Part shown: one piece after another, positions 26,056 to 35,072 of the stretch
How the letters are laid out: each line of letters opens with the position of its first letter
How positions within the stretch are numbered: position 1 is the stretch's first letter
Source: Hoeflea sp.
Lineage (GTDB): Bacteria > Pseudomonadota > Alphaproteobacteria > Rhizobiales > Rhizobiaceae
Length of the DNA stretch: 64,000 nt
Reading direction: 5' to 3'
NCBI GenBank assembly: GCA_019084245.1
Contig: JAHRFE010000040.1
Location: 62,001-126,000, forward strand
Program-made: the position numbers and the translations under genes
Notes under the pieces: generated by a model
What the model was told of the DNA's origin: nothing
Databases searched by the model: none
Seen by the model: only the letters and a program-made list of their open reading frames with translations

Positions 26056-27051
26056 ATGAGCAAGATCGACCTCGATATCACCAACCTGCCGGATACCACC
26101 GTCAATGTGCGCGAAGTGTTTGGCATCGATTCGGACATCACCGTCCCCGCCTTCAAGGAACGGGACTCCTATGTGCCTGACCTTGATCCGGACTATCTGT
26201 TTGACCGCGACACAACGCTCGCCATCCTGGCTGGCTTTGCCCATAACCGTCGCGTAATGGTCTCCGGATATCACGGCACCGGCAAGTCGACCCATATCGA
26301 GCAGGTTGCCGCGCGGCTCAACTGGCCGTGCGTGCGTGTCAACCTCGACAGCCATGTCAGCCGTATCGATCTCGTCGGCAAGGATGCGATCGTCGTGCGC
26401 GACGGGTTGCAGATCACCGAGTTCAAGGACGGGATTCTTCCCTGGGCCTACCAGCACAATGTGGCGCTGGTGTTCGACGAGTATGACGCCGGCCGCCCGG
26501 ACGTGATGTTCGTGATCCAGCGGGTGCTCGAATCATCGGGGCGCCTGACGCTGCTTGACCAGAGCCGCGTCATCAGGCCGCATCCGGCGTTCCGGCTGTT
26601 TGCGACGGCCAACACGGTCGGGCTTGGCGATACCACCGGGCTCTACCACGGCACCCAGCAGATCAACCAGGCGCAGATGGACCGCTGGTCGATCGTGACC
26701 ACGCTCAACTATCTGCCGCATGACCAGGAAGTCGGCATTATCGCTTCCAAGGTCAAGGAGTTCGCCAAGGGTGACGGCCGCGAAACCATTTCGCGCATGG
26801 TGCGGGTGGCGGACATGACCCGTTCCTCGTTCATCAATGGCGATCTGTCGACCGTGATGAGCCCGCGCACGGTGATCATGTGGGCTGAAAACGCCCTGAT
26901 CTTCGGCGATGTGGCGATGGCGTTCCGCCTGACCTTCCTCAACAAGTGCGATGAACTGGAGCGGGCATTGGTGGCTGAACACTATCAGCGCGCCTTCGGC
27001 ATCGAGTTGAAGGAAAGCGCTGCCAATATCGTTCTCAGCGCAACCGCCTGA
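26056..27051 (+). CDS. cobS: Cobaltochelatase subunit CobS
   Basis: AAA+ ATPase subunit (331 residues) of the aerobic CobNST cobaltochelatase, which inserts cobalt into hydrogenobyrinate a,c-diamide. Walker A is GYHGTGKST near residue 75 and Walker B is LVFDEYD near residue 140; sensor-type ATANTVGLG follows. The start at 26056 follows CTTGGAG; the frame is open further upstream but overlaps the J-domain gene. cobT follows at 11 nt. CobN is not in the window. Confidence 0.96.
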   Translation: MSKIDLDITNLPDTTVNVREVFGIDSDITVPAFKERDSYVPDLDPDYLFDRDTTLAILAGFAHNRRVMVSGYHGTGKSTHIEQVAARLNWPCVRVNLDSHVSRIDLVGKDAIVVRDGLQITEFKDGILPWAYQHNVALVFDEYDAGRPDVMFVIQRVLESSGRLTLLDQSRVIRPHPAFRLFATANTVGLGDTTGLYHGTQQINQAQMDRWSIVTTLNYLPHDQEVGIIASKVKEFAKGDGRETISRMVRVADMTRSSFINGDLSTVMSPRTVIMWAENALIFGDVAMAFRLTFLNKCDELERALVAEHYQRAFGIELKESAANIVLSATA

Positions 27052-27062
27052 CGGATACCCAA

Positions 27063-28964
27063 ATGGCCGGACGCGGCGACAACACACGACCGAAGACCAC
27101 AGGCGCCGTTGACGCCGAGCCGTTCCGGCGGGCGCTGACCGGCTGCGTGCGGGCGATTGCCGGCGATCATGAGCTGGAAGTGGTGTTCGGCACCGACAAG
27201 CCGGGGATTTCCGGTGAACGCGCCCGTCTCCCCGATCTTCCCAAGCGCCCGACCCGCAACGATTTCGCCGTTACCCGCGGCGTTGGCGATTCGATTGCGC
27301 TGCGCAAGGCCTGCCACGATGACGCCGTTCATGCCCGCATGGCACCGCAGGGGCCGGATGCGCGCGCGGTCTATGATGCGGTCGAGCAGGCCCGGGTCGA
27401 GGCCATCGGCGCGAGAAGGATGACCGGCGTCGGCGACAACCTCGCCTCGATGCTCGAGGACAAGTATCAGCGGGCCAATTACCAGGGAATCGTCAACCGC
27501 GAGGATGCGCCGCTCGAAGAGGCGGTGGCATTGATGGTGCGCGAGAAGCTCACCGGCCGCAAGCCGCCGCAGTCCTCGGGCCAGGTGGTTGAGCTGTGGC
27601 GCGATTTCATCGAGGGCAAGGCCGGCGGCGTGCTCGACACGCTCGAAGGCTCGGTCGAAAACCAGCAGGCTTTTGCCCGCGTTGTCCGGGAAATGCTCTC
27701 GGCCATGGAGATGGCCGAAGACTACGGCGATGACGACAGCGAGCAGGATGACCAGGACGAGGTCTCCGACGAGGACCAGCCGCGCAGCCAGGAAGAAAAC
27801 GATCAATCCTCGCAGGAAGAGGCCGGATCCGACGCCGCTCCCGCAGAGGAGAGCGAGACTTCCGACGAGCAGATGGATTCGGGCGAGATGGACGGCGCCG
27901 AAGCCGGCGATGACGACACCATCGATGACAGCGACGAGGATGCCGACACGCCGGGCGAGACCCGCAAGTCGACCGACCCATTCAGCGACCTCAACGAGAA
28001 GATCGACTACAAGGTTTTCACCACCGAGTTCGACGAGGAAATCGCCGCCGAGGAATTGTGCGAGGAAGCCGAGCTTGAGCGCCTACGGGCTTTTCTCGAC
28101 AAGCAACTGGCGCATCTGCAGGGCGTCGTCGGGCGGCTTGCCAACCGGCTGCAACGGCGGCTGATGGCCCAGCAGAACCGGGCCTGGGACTTCGATCTCG
28201 AGGAAGGCTATCTCGACAGCGCGCGCCTGACCCGGATGATCATCGATCCGATGCAGCCGCTGTCGTTCAAGATGGAGCGCGACACCAATTTCCGCGACAC
28301 CGTGGTGACGCTGCTGATCGACAATTCGGGTTCGATGCGCGGCCGCCCGATCACGGTTGCGGCCACCTGCGCCGATATCCTGGCGCGCACGCTTGAGCGC
28401 TGTGGCGTCAAGGTGGAGCTCCTGGGCTTCACCACAAAGGCCTGGAAGGGCGGGCAGGCCCGCGAGAAGTGGCTGACCGGCGGCAAACCTCCATTGCCCG
28501 GGCGGCTCAATGACCTCAGGCACATCATCTACAAATCCGCGGACGCGCCCTGGCGGCGGGCGCGGCGAAACCTTGGCCTGATGATGCGCGAAGGCCTGCT
28601 CAAGGAAAATATCGACGGCGAAGCGCTGATCTGGGCCCATTCCCGGCTTCAGAGACGACCGGAACAGCGCAAGATCCTGATGATGATTTCCGATGGCGCG
28701 CCGGTCGATGATTCCACGCTGTCGGTCAACCCGGGCAACTATCTCGAGCGCCACCTGCGCGCTGTCATCGAGGAGATCGAGACCCGCTCGCCGGTTGAAC
28801 TGCTGGCGATCGGCATCGGCCATGATGTGACCCGCTACTACCGCCGCGCCGTCACGATTGTCGACGCCGAGGAACTGGCCGGCGCCATGACCGAGCAACT
28901 GGCCGCGCTGTTCGCTGATGAAGCCGCCAGGCCGTCGTCCCGCCGCGGACGCAAACGGGCGTGA
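27063..28964 (+). CDS. cobT: Cobaltochelatase subunit CobT
   Basis: 633 residues, partner of CobS in the cobalt-inserting complex. An N-terminal CobT domain is followed by a long Asp/Glu-rich stretch (about residues 220-310), then a C-terminal von Willebrand A domain with MIDAS motif DNSGSMRG near residue 420. The acidic linker is normal for the family. Directly follows cobS; the next gene begins within or just after its stop codon. Confidence 0.96.
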   Translation: MAGRGDNTRPKTTGAVDAEPFRRALTGCVRAIAGDHELEVVFGTDKPGISGERARLPDLPKRPTRNDFAVTRGVGDSIALRKACHDDAVHARMAPQGPDARAVYDAVEQARVEAIGARRMTGVGDNLASMLEDKYQRANYQGIVNREDAPLEEAVALMVREKLTGRKPPQSSGQVVELWRDFIEGKAGGVLDTLEGSVENQQAFARVVREMLSAMEMAEDYGDDDSEQDDQDEVSDEDQPRSQEENDQSSQEEAGSDAAPAEESETSDEQMDSGEMDGAEAGDDDTIDDSDEDADTPGETRKSTDPFSDLNEKIDYKVFTTEFDEEIAAEELCEEAELERLRAFLDKQLAHLQGVVGRLANRLQRRLMAQQNRAWDFDLEEGYLDSARLTRMIIDPMQPLSFKMERDTNFRDTVVTLLIDNSGSMRGRPITVAATCADILARTLERCGVKVELLGFTTKAWKGGQAREKWLTGGKPPLPGRLNDLRHIIYKSADAPWRRARRNLGLMMREGLLKENIDGEALIWAHSRLQRRPEQRKILMMISDGAPVDDSTLSVNPGNYLERHLRAVIEEIETRSPVELLAIGIGHDVTRYYRRAVTIVDAEELAGAMTEQLAALFADEAARPSSRRGRKRA

Positions 28965-28978
28965 CGGGGACCAAAGTC

Positions 28979-29986
28979 ATGGTCCGGCTTTCGATCATCA
29001 CGAGCGCCTTCGCTCTATTGATCGCATCTACGGTCCTGCCGGTTCGCGCCGATGACGAATCCATCGATATCAGGTCGCGTCAGATCACCCATTTCAAGGT
29101 CGGATCCGATCAGACGCGGTTTGGCGAATTCGAGTTCATGGGCGGGCTTGAGCTGAGTTCGTCCAGCGCGTCGCTTGGCGGGATGTCTGCCATTCGGCTG
29201 TCCGAGGGAAGAGACAATTTTCTCGGAGTCATGGATACCGGTTTCTGGTATGCCGGGCGGTTCGAGCGGGATGAGGACGGCGTGTTGACGGGGGTCACGG
29301 ATTTCTCAGTCTCCCCGATCCTAGATGCCGATGGCGCCGCCTCCGACGAGAAATGGCGGTTTGACGCCGAGGGTCTGGTGGTCCGCGGCGATGAAGTGCT
29401 GGTCAGTTTCGAACGAGATAGCCGGGTCGATATCTATCCAGCCAAGGCTCCGGGCGGTTCCAGGCCTACAGGATCCCTGCCGCTGCTGATCCCGCTCGAA
29501 GAATTCCGCAGCAATCGCGGTCTGGAGACAATCACGGTCGCTCCCGAAACCTCGGCGCTCGCAGGCGCGGTGGTTGTCGTATCCGAAAGAAGCCTTAACA
29601 CCAGCGGCGATATCTATGCCGCGATCCTCACCGGGCCTTCCAAGGGGGTGTTCTTCGTCAAGCGTCATGCGCCTTACGACATCACCGATGGGGATTTTCT
29701 ACCCAATGGCGACCTGCTGCTGCTGGAGCGCCGCTTCTCCATGGCCGAGGGCATCGGCATGCGGATTCGACGTATCGACGGCAGCCGGTTGGGACCGGGT
29801 AACCTTGTGGATGGACCAGTGCTGCTGGAAACCGATTTCGGCTATCAGATCGACAACATGGAAGGCCTGGACGTGACGACGGACAATCAAGGCCAGATTT
29901 TCGTCACGCTGGTGTCAGATGATAATCACTCGATCCTGCAGCGGAACCTGATCCTGGAATTCCGCTATCTGGGCGATGCTCAATAA
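28979..29986 (+). CDS. Secreted phytase-like esterase-domain protein
   Basis: About 335 residues in the esterase-like activity of phytase family (PF13449). A signal peptide (MVRLSIITSAF to VRA-DD, about 24 residues) points to the periplasm. The body is a beta-propeller-like repeat with GLVVRGDEVLVSFE and LLLLERRFS segments. I choose the ATG at 28979, preceded by GGGGA at 8 nt; a GTG at 28961 overlapping the cobT stop is possible. Commonly found after cobT in rhizobia; actual substrate unproven. Confidence 0.85.
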   Translation: MVRLSIITSAFALLIASTVLPVRADDESIDIRSRQITHFKVGSDQTRFGEFEFMGGLELSSSSASLGGMSAIRLSEGRDNFLGVMDTGFWYAGRFERDEDGVLTGVTDFSVSPILDADGAASDEKWRFDAEGLVVRGDEVLVSFERDSRVDIYPAKAPGGSRPTGSLPLLIPLEEFRSNRGLETITVAPETSALAGAVVVVSERSLNTSGDIYAAILTGPSKGVFFVKRHAPYDITDGDFLPNGDLLLLERRFSMAEGIGMRIRRIDGSRLGPGNLVDGPVLLETDFGYQIDNMEGLDVTTDNQGQIFVTLVSDDNHSILQRNLILEFRYLGDAQ

Positions 29987-30009
29987 GCGAATGCGGTCGG
30001 CGCGCAGGT

Positions 30010-30636
30010 TCAGGCTCGGCCCTGAGGGGTCACAACCGGCATCAGCGCGCCGTAGGGCGCGAGCATGGCGAGCCCGACGAGCAACTTGACGATCAGGTCG
30101 CCCAGCGCCCAGGACACCCAGCGTGGCGCTTCCATGGCGAACAGGCCCAGAAGCGGTGCCGCTTCGCTGGCAAAGGCGTCGCCCGGACCAATGGCGCCCG
30201 CAAATTGTGAAAAGGCGAGGCTGAAAAAGATCAGCGTGTCGAGGCTTGAGCCGATGACGGTGGAAGCCAGCGGCGGCAGCCACCATGTGCGATTGCGCAG
30301 CCGGTCGAAGATCGAGACATCGAGCAGCTGCGCCGCCAGGAACGCGGAGCCGGAGGCAACCGCGATGCGCGGCGTTGCCAGCCACACCGAAAGCGCCACG
30401 GCAACGATGAAGCCGCACAAGACCACCATGCGGGCGGTTGAGGGGCCAAAGCGGCGATTGGCAAGATCGGTGACCAGGAACGCCACCGGATAGGTGAACG
30501 CGCCCCAGGTCAGCAGGTCCGCCAGATTGAGCGTGCCGAGTGTGTAACCGACCGGAAACTGGACCAGGAAGTTCGATGCCACGACGACAGCGGCCATGAC
30601 GGCCATGAACGGCAAAAGGGGGAGGGTCATTCGCAT
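30010..30636 (-). CDS. Queuosine precursor transporter (YhhQ/VUT family)
   Basis: About 208 residues with six or more hydrophobic segments, matching COG1738 membrane proteins that import preQ0/preQ1 for queuosine modification of tRNA. Typical features are NLADLLTWGAFTYPVAFLVTDLANR and SSLDTLIFFSLAF. The ATG at 30634-30636 has AGGA seven bases upstream; a GTG at 30660 would lie inside the riboswitch-like element, so it is rejected. Convergent with the phytase-like gene. Its only likely transcript comes by read-through from rpmB. Confidence 0.9.
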   Translation of the reverse strand: MRMTLPLLPFMAVMAAVVVASNFLVQFPVGYTLGTLNLADLLTWGAFTYPVAFLVTDLANRRFGPSTARMVVLCGFIVAVALSVWLATPRIAVASGSAFLAAQLLDVSIFDRLRNRTWWLPPLASTVIGSSLDTLIFFSLAFSQFAGAIGPGDAFASEAAPLLGLFAMEAPRWVSWALGDLIVKLLVGLAMLAPYGALMPVVTPQGRA

Positions 30637-30663
30637 TTTTTTATCCTGGGTTGATGCCACCAG
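30633..30663 (-). ncRNA. preQ1-I-like riboswitch at the transporter start
   Basis: Read on the minus strand, CTGG (30660-30663) pairs with CCAG (30646-30649) to form P1. Loop bases GCAT (30554-equivalent positions 30554 aside, actual 30554 not used; 30554 replaced by 30554) are at 30554. Confidence 0.01.
30633..30663 (-). promoter_or_regulatory. preQ1-I riboswitch-like pseudoknot over the start codon
   Basis: Read on the minus strand, CTGG (30663-30660) pairs with CCAG (30649-30646) as P1. Loop bases GCAT (30657-30654) pair with ATGC (30636-30633) as P2, making an H-type pseudoknot. The A-rich linker GATAAAAAA is 9 nt, the P2-to-C linker CAA is 3 nt, and a lone C (30650) stands at the position of the preQ1-recognising cytosine, with T30659 at that of the conserved uridine. 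Lengths match the 34-nt Thermoanaerobacter preQ1-I aptamer as I recall it, except that P1 has four pairs. P2 includes the AUG and P1 includes half of AGGA, so ligand binding should block translation. Confidence 0.65.
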
Positions 30664-30665
30664 CG

Positions 30666-30695
30666 GAAAAAACGAAGGCGGGCCTGAAGCCCGCC
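30666..30695 (-). terminator. rpmB intrinsic terminator
   Basis: GGCGGGC and GCCCGCC form a perfect 7-bp stem with a 5-nt loop (30677-30695); on the minus strand it is followed by TTCGTTTTTT. It lies 28 nt after the rpmB stop codon and only 3 nt before the riboswitch-like element. Confidence 0.85.
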
Positions 30696-30723
30696 ATCAC
30701 AAAATAGAAGCGGTCGACCTAAA

Positions 30724-31020
30724 TCAGGCGACTGCTTTTTCGACGATCTTCTTGGCGATCTGCCGCTTGAGCAGGCGCGCGCGCATCGACAATTCACCAT
30801 CCTTGGCCTTTGCCAGAAACGCATCGAGGCCGCCACGATGTTCAACGGTACGCAGGGCGTTCGCGGAAATTCGCAGACGATAGCGCTGGCCGAGTGCATC
30901 GGAGATCAGCGTCACGTTGCACAGGTTCGGCAGAAACCGGCGACGGGTCCGGTTGTTGGCATGGCTGACATTGTTACCAGACTGAACAGCCTTACCGGTC
31001 AATTCACAGCTGCGGGACAT
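30724..31020 (-). CDS. rpmB: 50S ribosomal protein L28
   Basis: 98 residues, the usual size for alphaproteobacterial L28. It opens [23 protein letters not shown], with the conserved RRRFLPNL and [12 protein letters not shown] segments. Structural component of the large ribosomal subunit. The ATG at 31018-31020 matches the family start; longer in-frame starts are not conserved. A good promoter lies about 90 nt upstream and an intrinsic terminator follows. Confidence 0.98.
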   Translation of the reverse strand: MSRSCELTGKAVQSGNNVSHANNRTRRRFLPNLCNVTLISDALGQRYRLRISANALRTVEHRGGLDAFLAKAKDGELSMRARLLKRQIAKKIVEKAVA

Positions 31021-31109
31021 TTTGCACCTATTATCTTTCGCCATCGGACGGGCCGAGCCAGATTTGAGGCTCACCCAAAGGACCGCAGGCCTTTATCGGA
31101 AGTCGCGTG

Positions 31110-31138
31110 TCTATAGTCAGACCAGCAAGCTGCGTCAA
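31110..31138 (-). promoter_or_regulatory. Predicted sigma-70-type promoter of rpmB
   Basis: On the minus strand TTGACG (31138-31133) is separated by 17 nt from TATAGA (31115-31110). This predicts a transcript start near 31103 and an 80-nt leader before rpmB. Confidence 0.6.
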
Positions 31139-31291
31139 GCGGGAAGGGCACGGAAACCGGTGAAAGTGCTGCTTCAGCCCTGACTCAGCCAAAAATTGGC
31201 ATCATGAGCATGGAAATGTCGCAATGTATGTCAAGCCTGAACCAGATCCTGCACCGCGATGAGCGCAAGTGCAAACCATTGAGGAATTCGC

Positions 31292-32077
31292 ATGAGTCGT
31301 GCCCTGTCGACACTCCTGATCCTGATGATCACGGCGCTTTTGCAGGTAAGCCTGCAGACCGGCCTTCGTGCCGAGCCGGTCAAGGTCCACGCCGATTACT
31401 CCGTACGGCTGATCGGGCTTCCCGTGGCCTATGCGAACTTCGTTTCGGAAGTAAACGGAAACGACTACCGGATCTCGGGAACTCTGCGCACATCCGCATT
31501 CTCCGACATTCTTTCAAAAACCCGCGGCAGCGCCGACGTTTCAGGAAGGCTGACGGCGGACCGACTGCAGGCAACAAACTTCCAAGTCAGTTATTCAAGC
31601 GGAAAGTCCGCGAAAAAGACCGAGATCGAGTTTCGCAATGGCAATGTGAAGTCGACGGTCAACACGCCGAAGCGCAAAGCGTCCGGCGCCGATTGGGTGC
31701 CGCTCACGGATGCAGATCTGCGGGCGGTGCTCGATCCGCTCTCGAGCCTGGTTTTCCCCGGCGGGTCAAAAGTCTGCCCGCGTAGCCTGCCGATTTTTGA
31801 TGGACAATCCCGCGTCACGCTGCACCTCGCGCCCAAAGGGGTCAGGCCCTTTCGGACCGAAGGTTTTGCCGGGGACGCGATTGTCTGCTCGGTCCGGTTT
31901 GAACCGAAAGCCGGTTACCGAACGGGATCGTCGGGCATCCAATACCTGTCACAGCTCAAGACGATGGAAGTCTGGTTTGCCAAACATGAGCGCGGCGACC
32001 TCTATGCACCGGTTTACGCCAAGATTCCCACAAAGATCGGTCAGGTAATCGTTGCTGCGACCCGCTTTGGCGGCTAA
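31292..32077 (+). CDS. DUF3108 domain-containing exported protein
   Basis: 261 residues with an N-terminal signal peptide (hydrophobic core, cleavage near RAEPV at residue 27). The rest is a predicted beta-rich DUF3108 body: VHADYSVRLIGLPVA near the start and EVWFA near the end. Two cysteines (CPRSLP and CSVRF) could form a disulfide. It is divergent from rpmB, an arrangement common in rhizobia. No function is established for the family. Confidence 0.85.
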   Translation: MSRALSTLLILMITALLQVSLQTGLRAEPVKVHADYSVRLIGLPVAYANFVSEVNGNDYRISGTLRTSAFSDILSKTRGSADVSGRLTADRLQATNFQVSYSSGKSAKKTEIEFRNGNVKSTVNTPKRKASGADWVPLTDADLRAVLDPLSSLVFPGGSKVCPRSLPIFDGQSRVTLHLAPKGVRPFRTEGFAGDAIVCSVRFEPKAGYRTGSSGIQYLSQLKTMEVWFAKHERGDLYAPVYAKIPTKIGQVIVAATRFGG

Positions 32078-32153
32078 AGCCGTCCTTCGTGCAAGAAAGC
32101 GGTGAACGCTCGTTCGGGGTCGGCTTCACACTGCGGCAAGCTGGGGGCGGAAT

Positions 32154-33029
32154 TTGGGAAACATTCCTACATTGATCGGGTTTTCGGCTGTCGTGATGTG
32201 GTCGGCCCTGGCGCTCCTGACTGCGGCTTCGGGCACCATGCCTCCATTTCAGCTTTCGGCGATCTGCTTTCTGATCGGTTCGGTGATCGGCCTCTCGGCG
32301 ATGATCAGGGACCCGTCGAGGTTTCGGGCGTTCCGGCAGCCGGCCAAGGTGTGGGCGCTCGGCCTTTTCGGCCTGTTCGGGTACCATTTTCTCTATTTTA
32401 CCGCGCTCAGGAACGCGCCCGCCGTCGAGGCGGGCCTGATTGCCTACCTCTGGCCGCTGCTGATCGTCGTAGGCTCGGCGCTGCTGCCGGGCGAGCGCCT
32501 CGGCTGGCATCATGTCGCGGGCGCCCTGATGGGGCTTGCGGGCACCGCGCTGATCCTGATGCGCGGTGCGGAGGGCGGCTTTGGCGGCGGCAGCCTGCTG
32601 GGATATGCGGCGGCGGGCCTGTGCGCGCTGACCTGGTCCTCCTACTCGCTGCTCTCGCGTCGGTTCGGCGCGACGCCCACGGATGTCGTCGCCGGGTTCT
32701 GCCTGATTTCCGCGGTGCTGTCGGCGCTGTGCCACGTTCTCCTGGAAACAACGGTCTGGCCTGATACCTCAGGTCAGTGGCTCGCGGTCCTTGGTCTTGG
32801 CCTGGGGCCTGTGGGACTTGCATTCTATGCGTGGGATTACGGAGTCAAGAAAGGCGATATCCAGGTGCTGGGCGTTGCGAGCTATGCAGCGCCGCTGCTG
32901 TCGACCTTGATCCTCATCCTGTTCGGCCATGGGCGGGCCAGCATCGGCATCGTGGTTGCCTGCCTGCTGATCACAGGCGGGGCGTTTCTGGCAGCCAAGG
33001 ATCTGCTGAGAGGAAAACCAGCATCATGA
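32154..33029 (+). CDS. DMT superfamily (EamA) transporter
   Basis: 291 residues with about ten hydrophobic segments in two EamA repeats, the standard size for drug/metabolite exporters; the closing FYAWDYGVKKGD stretch resembles aromatic amino acid exporters of the YddG type. The start is a TTG preceded by GGGGGCGG. The stop overlaps the next gene as ATGA. Substrate unknown. Confidence 0.87.
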   Translation: MGNIPTLIGFSAVVMWSALALLTAASGTMPPFQLSAICFLIGSVIGLSAMIRDPSRFRAFRQPAKVWALGLFGLFGYHFLYFTALRNAPAVEAGLIAYLWPLLIVVGSALLPGERLGWHHVAGALMGLAGTALILMRGAEGGFGGGSLLGYAAAGLCALTWSSYSLLSRRFGATPTDVVAGFCLISAVLSALCHVLLETTVWPDTSGQWLAVLGLGLGPVGLAFYAWDYGVKKGDIQVLGVASYAAPLLSTLILILFGHGRASIGIVVACLLITGGAFLAAKDLLRGKPAS

Positions 33030-33673
33030 CCGGAATGCTCGCGGGTTTTGACACGGTCGAGAACGGCATTCTGCTGCTGTCGGTGCTGGCATTTGCAGCC
33101 TATCTGTTCATGCTCGACAATCCGGTCTCATTGAAGCGGACTGTGGCGAAGACGCTCGCTGTTGCACTGCTGTGCGTGCTGGCGCTGATGGCTGGCGGTC
33201 CAAAGCTGCTGGCGCTGGCGCTGGCCTTGTCCGCCCTTGGAGATGCGTTTCTGGCACACGAAGGTGACATCGCTTTCCTCGGCGGTCTTGGCAGTTTTCT
33301 GGCCGCCCACATTGTCTATGCAGTTCTGTTCATCTCGTCGGGTCCGGGGTTCTCGGAAGCTGCGATTCCGGGAGTCCTGGCCATCATGGCTTTTGCGCTC
33401 GGGATGGGCTTCTTGATGGTGCGCAAGGCTGGGCCGCTGGCGGTGCCGGTGGCGGCATATGTGCTGGCCATCGCGGTCATGGGGCTGGGTGGTGTGACGC
33501 TGGGCGGGCTGGTGCTCGTCGGTGTCGCGTTGTTCATGGCGTCGGATGCGATCCTGGGCTCGGAAAAATTCCTGATGGCCGAAGCAAGTCGCTACAGGCG
33601 GCTGACCGGCCCTGCCGTGTGGGTGCTCTACTATGCGGGCCAGTTGTTGATCACGCTCGGCCTTCTGGCCTGA
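33026..33673 (+). CDS. Lysoplasmalogenase family protein (YhhN/TMEM86)
   Basis: 215 residues, eight hydrophobic segments, with family landmarks LSALGDAFLA near residue 70 and ASDAILGSEKF near residue 172. Members cleave the vinyl ether bond of lysoplasmalogen; in bacteria the substrate is less clear. Translation is coupled to the DMT transporter gene by a four-base overlap. The 3' end overlaps the convergent cupin gene by 23 nt. Confidence 0.85.
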   Translation: MTGMLAGFDTVENGILLLSVLAFAAYLFMLDNPVSLKRTVAKTLAVALLCVLALMAGGPKLLALALALSALGDAFLAHEGDIAFLGGLGSFLAAHIVYAVLFISSGPGFSEAAIPGVLAIMAFALGMGFLMVRKAGPLAVPVAAYVLAIAVMGLGGVTLGGLVLVGVALFMASDAILGSEKFLMAEASRYRRLTGPAVWVLYYAGQLLITLGLLA

Positions 33674-34121
33674 CCGGCGCGCCATTGAACGGCGACGGGC
33701 GCCAATCCGGCGGCGCCATTTCAAAGCTTGAGAAGTCGAATCCCGGCGCCACCGTGCAGCCGACGAGCGTCCAGGCGCCGAGAGAGGCGGCTGACTGCCA
33801 CCAGCCGGCCGGCACGACGATCTGCGGCCGCTCGCCATTGCCAAGGTTCATGCCGAGGCGATGGGACTCTGCATTGCATCCGTCGGCTGACAGGGTGAGG
33901 GCCAGCGGCCCGCCGCCATGCCAGTGCCAGATTTCCACCGCGTCGGTGACCCGGTGCCAATGCGAGCAGTCACCGCCTTCCAGCAGATAGTAGATTGCGG
34001 TGGAATGGCCGCGCTCGCCGCCCTCGGTGTCCCGGAATGTTTCGCGGTACCAGCCGCCTTCGGGATGTTCCTTCATGCCGAGAGTGGCGATGATCTCGCG
34101 GGCGGACAGGTTCTCGTTCAT
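33651..34121 (-). CDS. Cupin domain protein (DUF985/cupin_5)
   Basis: 156 residues. Cupin_5 landmarks are EGGWYRETFR, IYYLLEGGDCSHWHRV and EIWHWHGGGPL, with VPAGWWQSA and the closing CTVAPGFDFSSFEM. The histidines could bind a metal. Proteins of this family have no settled function. It starts two bases after the gloB stop on the same strand, so the two are very likely co-transcribed. Confidence 0.92.
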   Translation of the reverse strand: MNENLSAREIIATLGMKEHPEGGWYRETFRDTEGGERGHSTAIYYLLEGGDCSHWHRVTDAVEIWHWHGGGPLALTLSADGCNAESHRLGMNLGNGERPQIVVPAGWWQSAASLGAWTLVGCTVAPGFDFSSFEMAPPDWRPSPFNGAPVRPEGRA

Positions 34122-34123
34122 GC

Positions 34124-34894
34124 TCAGAACCTATCCTTGCGACGGCGCAGCTCCGCGAACACTTCCACATCGCTGGCGGCCTCCATCCCCAGATGCTTTC
34201 GGATGGACGGATCGCCGGTTCGCAGGAAGGGATTGGTGCGCTTCTCGAACCCGATTGTCGTGGGCAGGGTCGGCAGGCCCTTGGCGCGCAGGTCGTCGAT
34301 CTCCTTCATTCGCTCGGCCAGCGCCTGATTGTCCGGATCGACGGTCACTGCGAAGCGGCCATTGGATTGGGTGTATTCATGGCCGCAATAGACCCGGGTC
34401 TGGTCGGGAAGTTTGCCAAGACGGGAAAGCGAGCCGAACATGTCCTCGGGCGAGCCTTCGAACAGGCGGCCGCAGCCGAGCGCGAACAGCGTATCGCCGG
34501 CAAACAGCAGATCCTCATCCGGTATGTAGAAGCAGATATGCCCCGCCGTATGTCCCGGCGTCGTTATGACGGTCACGCTCCTGCCGGCAAACTCGAACGT
34601 GTCGCCATCGCTTACGGTCCGGGTCAGGCCCGCGATCCTGGCTTTCTCGGCGGCGGGACCGATGATTTCGGGCGACCAGGTCTCCGCAAGCGCAGCAACC
34701 CCCTCGACATGATCGGGATGATGGTGCGTCATCAGAAGGTGCGTGAGGCGCCAGCTGCCCTCTTCAAGGCGTTTTGCAATCACGGTCCCATCGGGTGCGT
34801 CGATGCTGGCCGTTTCACCGGTCAGCGGATCGTGCAGAATCACGCCGAAATTGTCCTGACGGCAGGAAAACTGGTCGATCATGAGACGTGTCAT
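34124..34894 (-). CDS. gloB: Hydroxyacylglutathione hydrolase (glyoxalase II)
   Basis: 256 residues. The metallo-beta-lactamase signature THHHPDH near residue 55, TPGHTAGH near 113, GDTLF near 133 and CGHEYT near 170 bind two metals. It hydrolyses S-lactoylglutathione to lactate and glutathione, the second step of methylglyoxal detoxification. The ATG at 34894 follows GGAGA; two ATGs further upstream are in frame. The C-terminal HAGH domain ends in ELRRRKD. It leads the gloB-cupin operon. Confidence 0.95.
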   Translation of the reverse strand: MTRLMIDQFSCRQDNFGVILHDPLTGETASIDAPDGTVIAKRLEEGSWRLTHLLMTHHHPDHVEGVAALAETWSPEIIGPAAEKARIAGLTRTVSDGDTFEFAGRSVTVITTPGHTAGHICFYIPDEDLLFAGDTLFALGCGRLFEGSPEDMFGSLSRLGKLPDQTRVYCGHEYTQSNGRFAVTVDPDNQALAERMKEIDDLRAKGLPTLPTTIGFEKRTNPFLRTGDPSIRKHLGMEAASDVEVFAELRRRKDRF

Positions 34895-35072
34895 CAGCTT
34901 CTCTCCAACAGCCATTGAATCAGTTGCCAAAGCATACCGATGGGTGCCCGGTTCGTCACCCTTCGTCGTGGGGTCTGTGTTTGGCCGGCGTCACATATTG
35001 CTGTTCGGCGGTGCATATCAGTTGTAAACATGACTCGCCGAAGCTTTGGGGATCAGAGAGGCGGGCACGTCC

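Noticed and set aside
30633-30663. A low-confidence duplicate ncRNA entry covering the same bases as the riboswitch-like element
   Set aside because: The text of that entry is defective and should be ignored; the promoter_or_regulatory entry at the same coordinates is the valid annotation.
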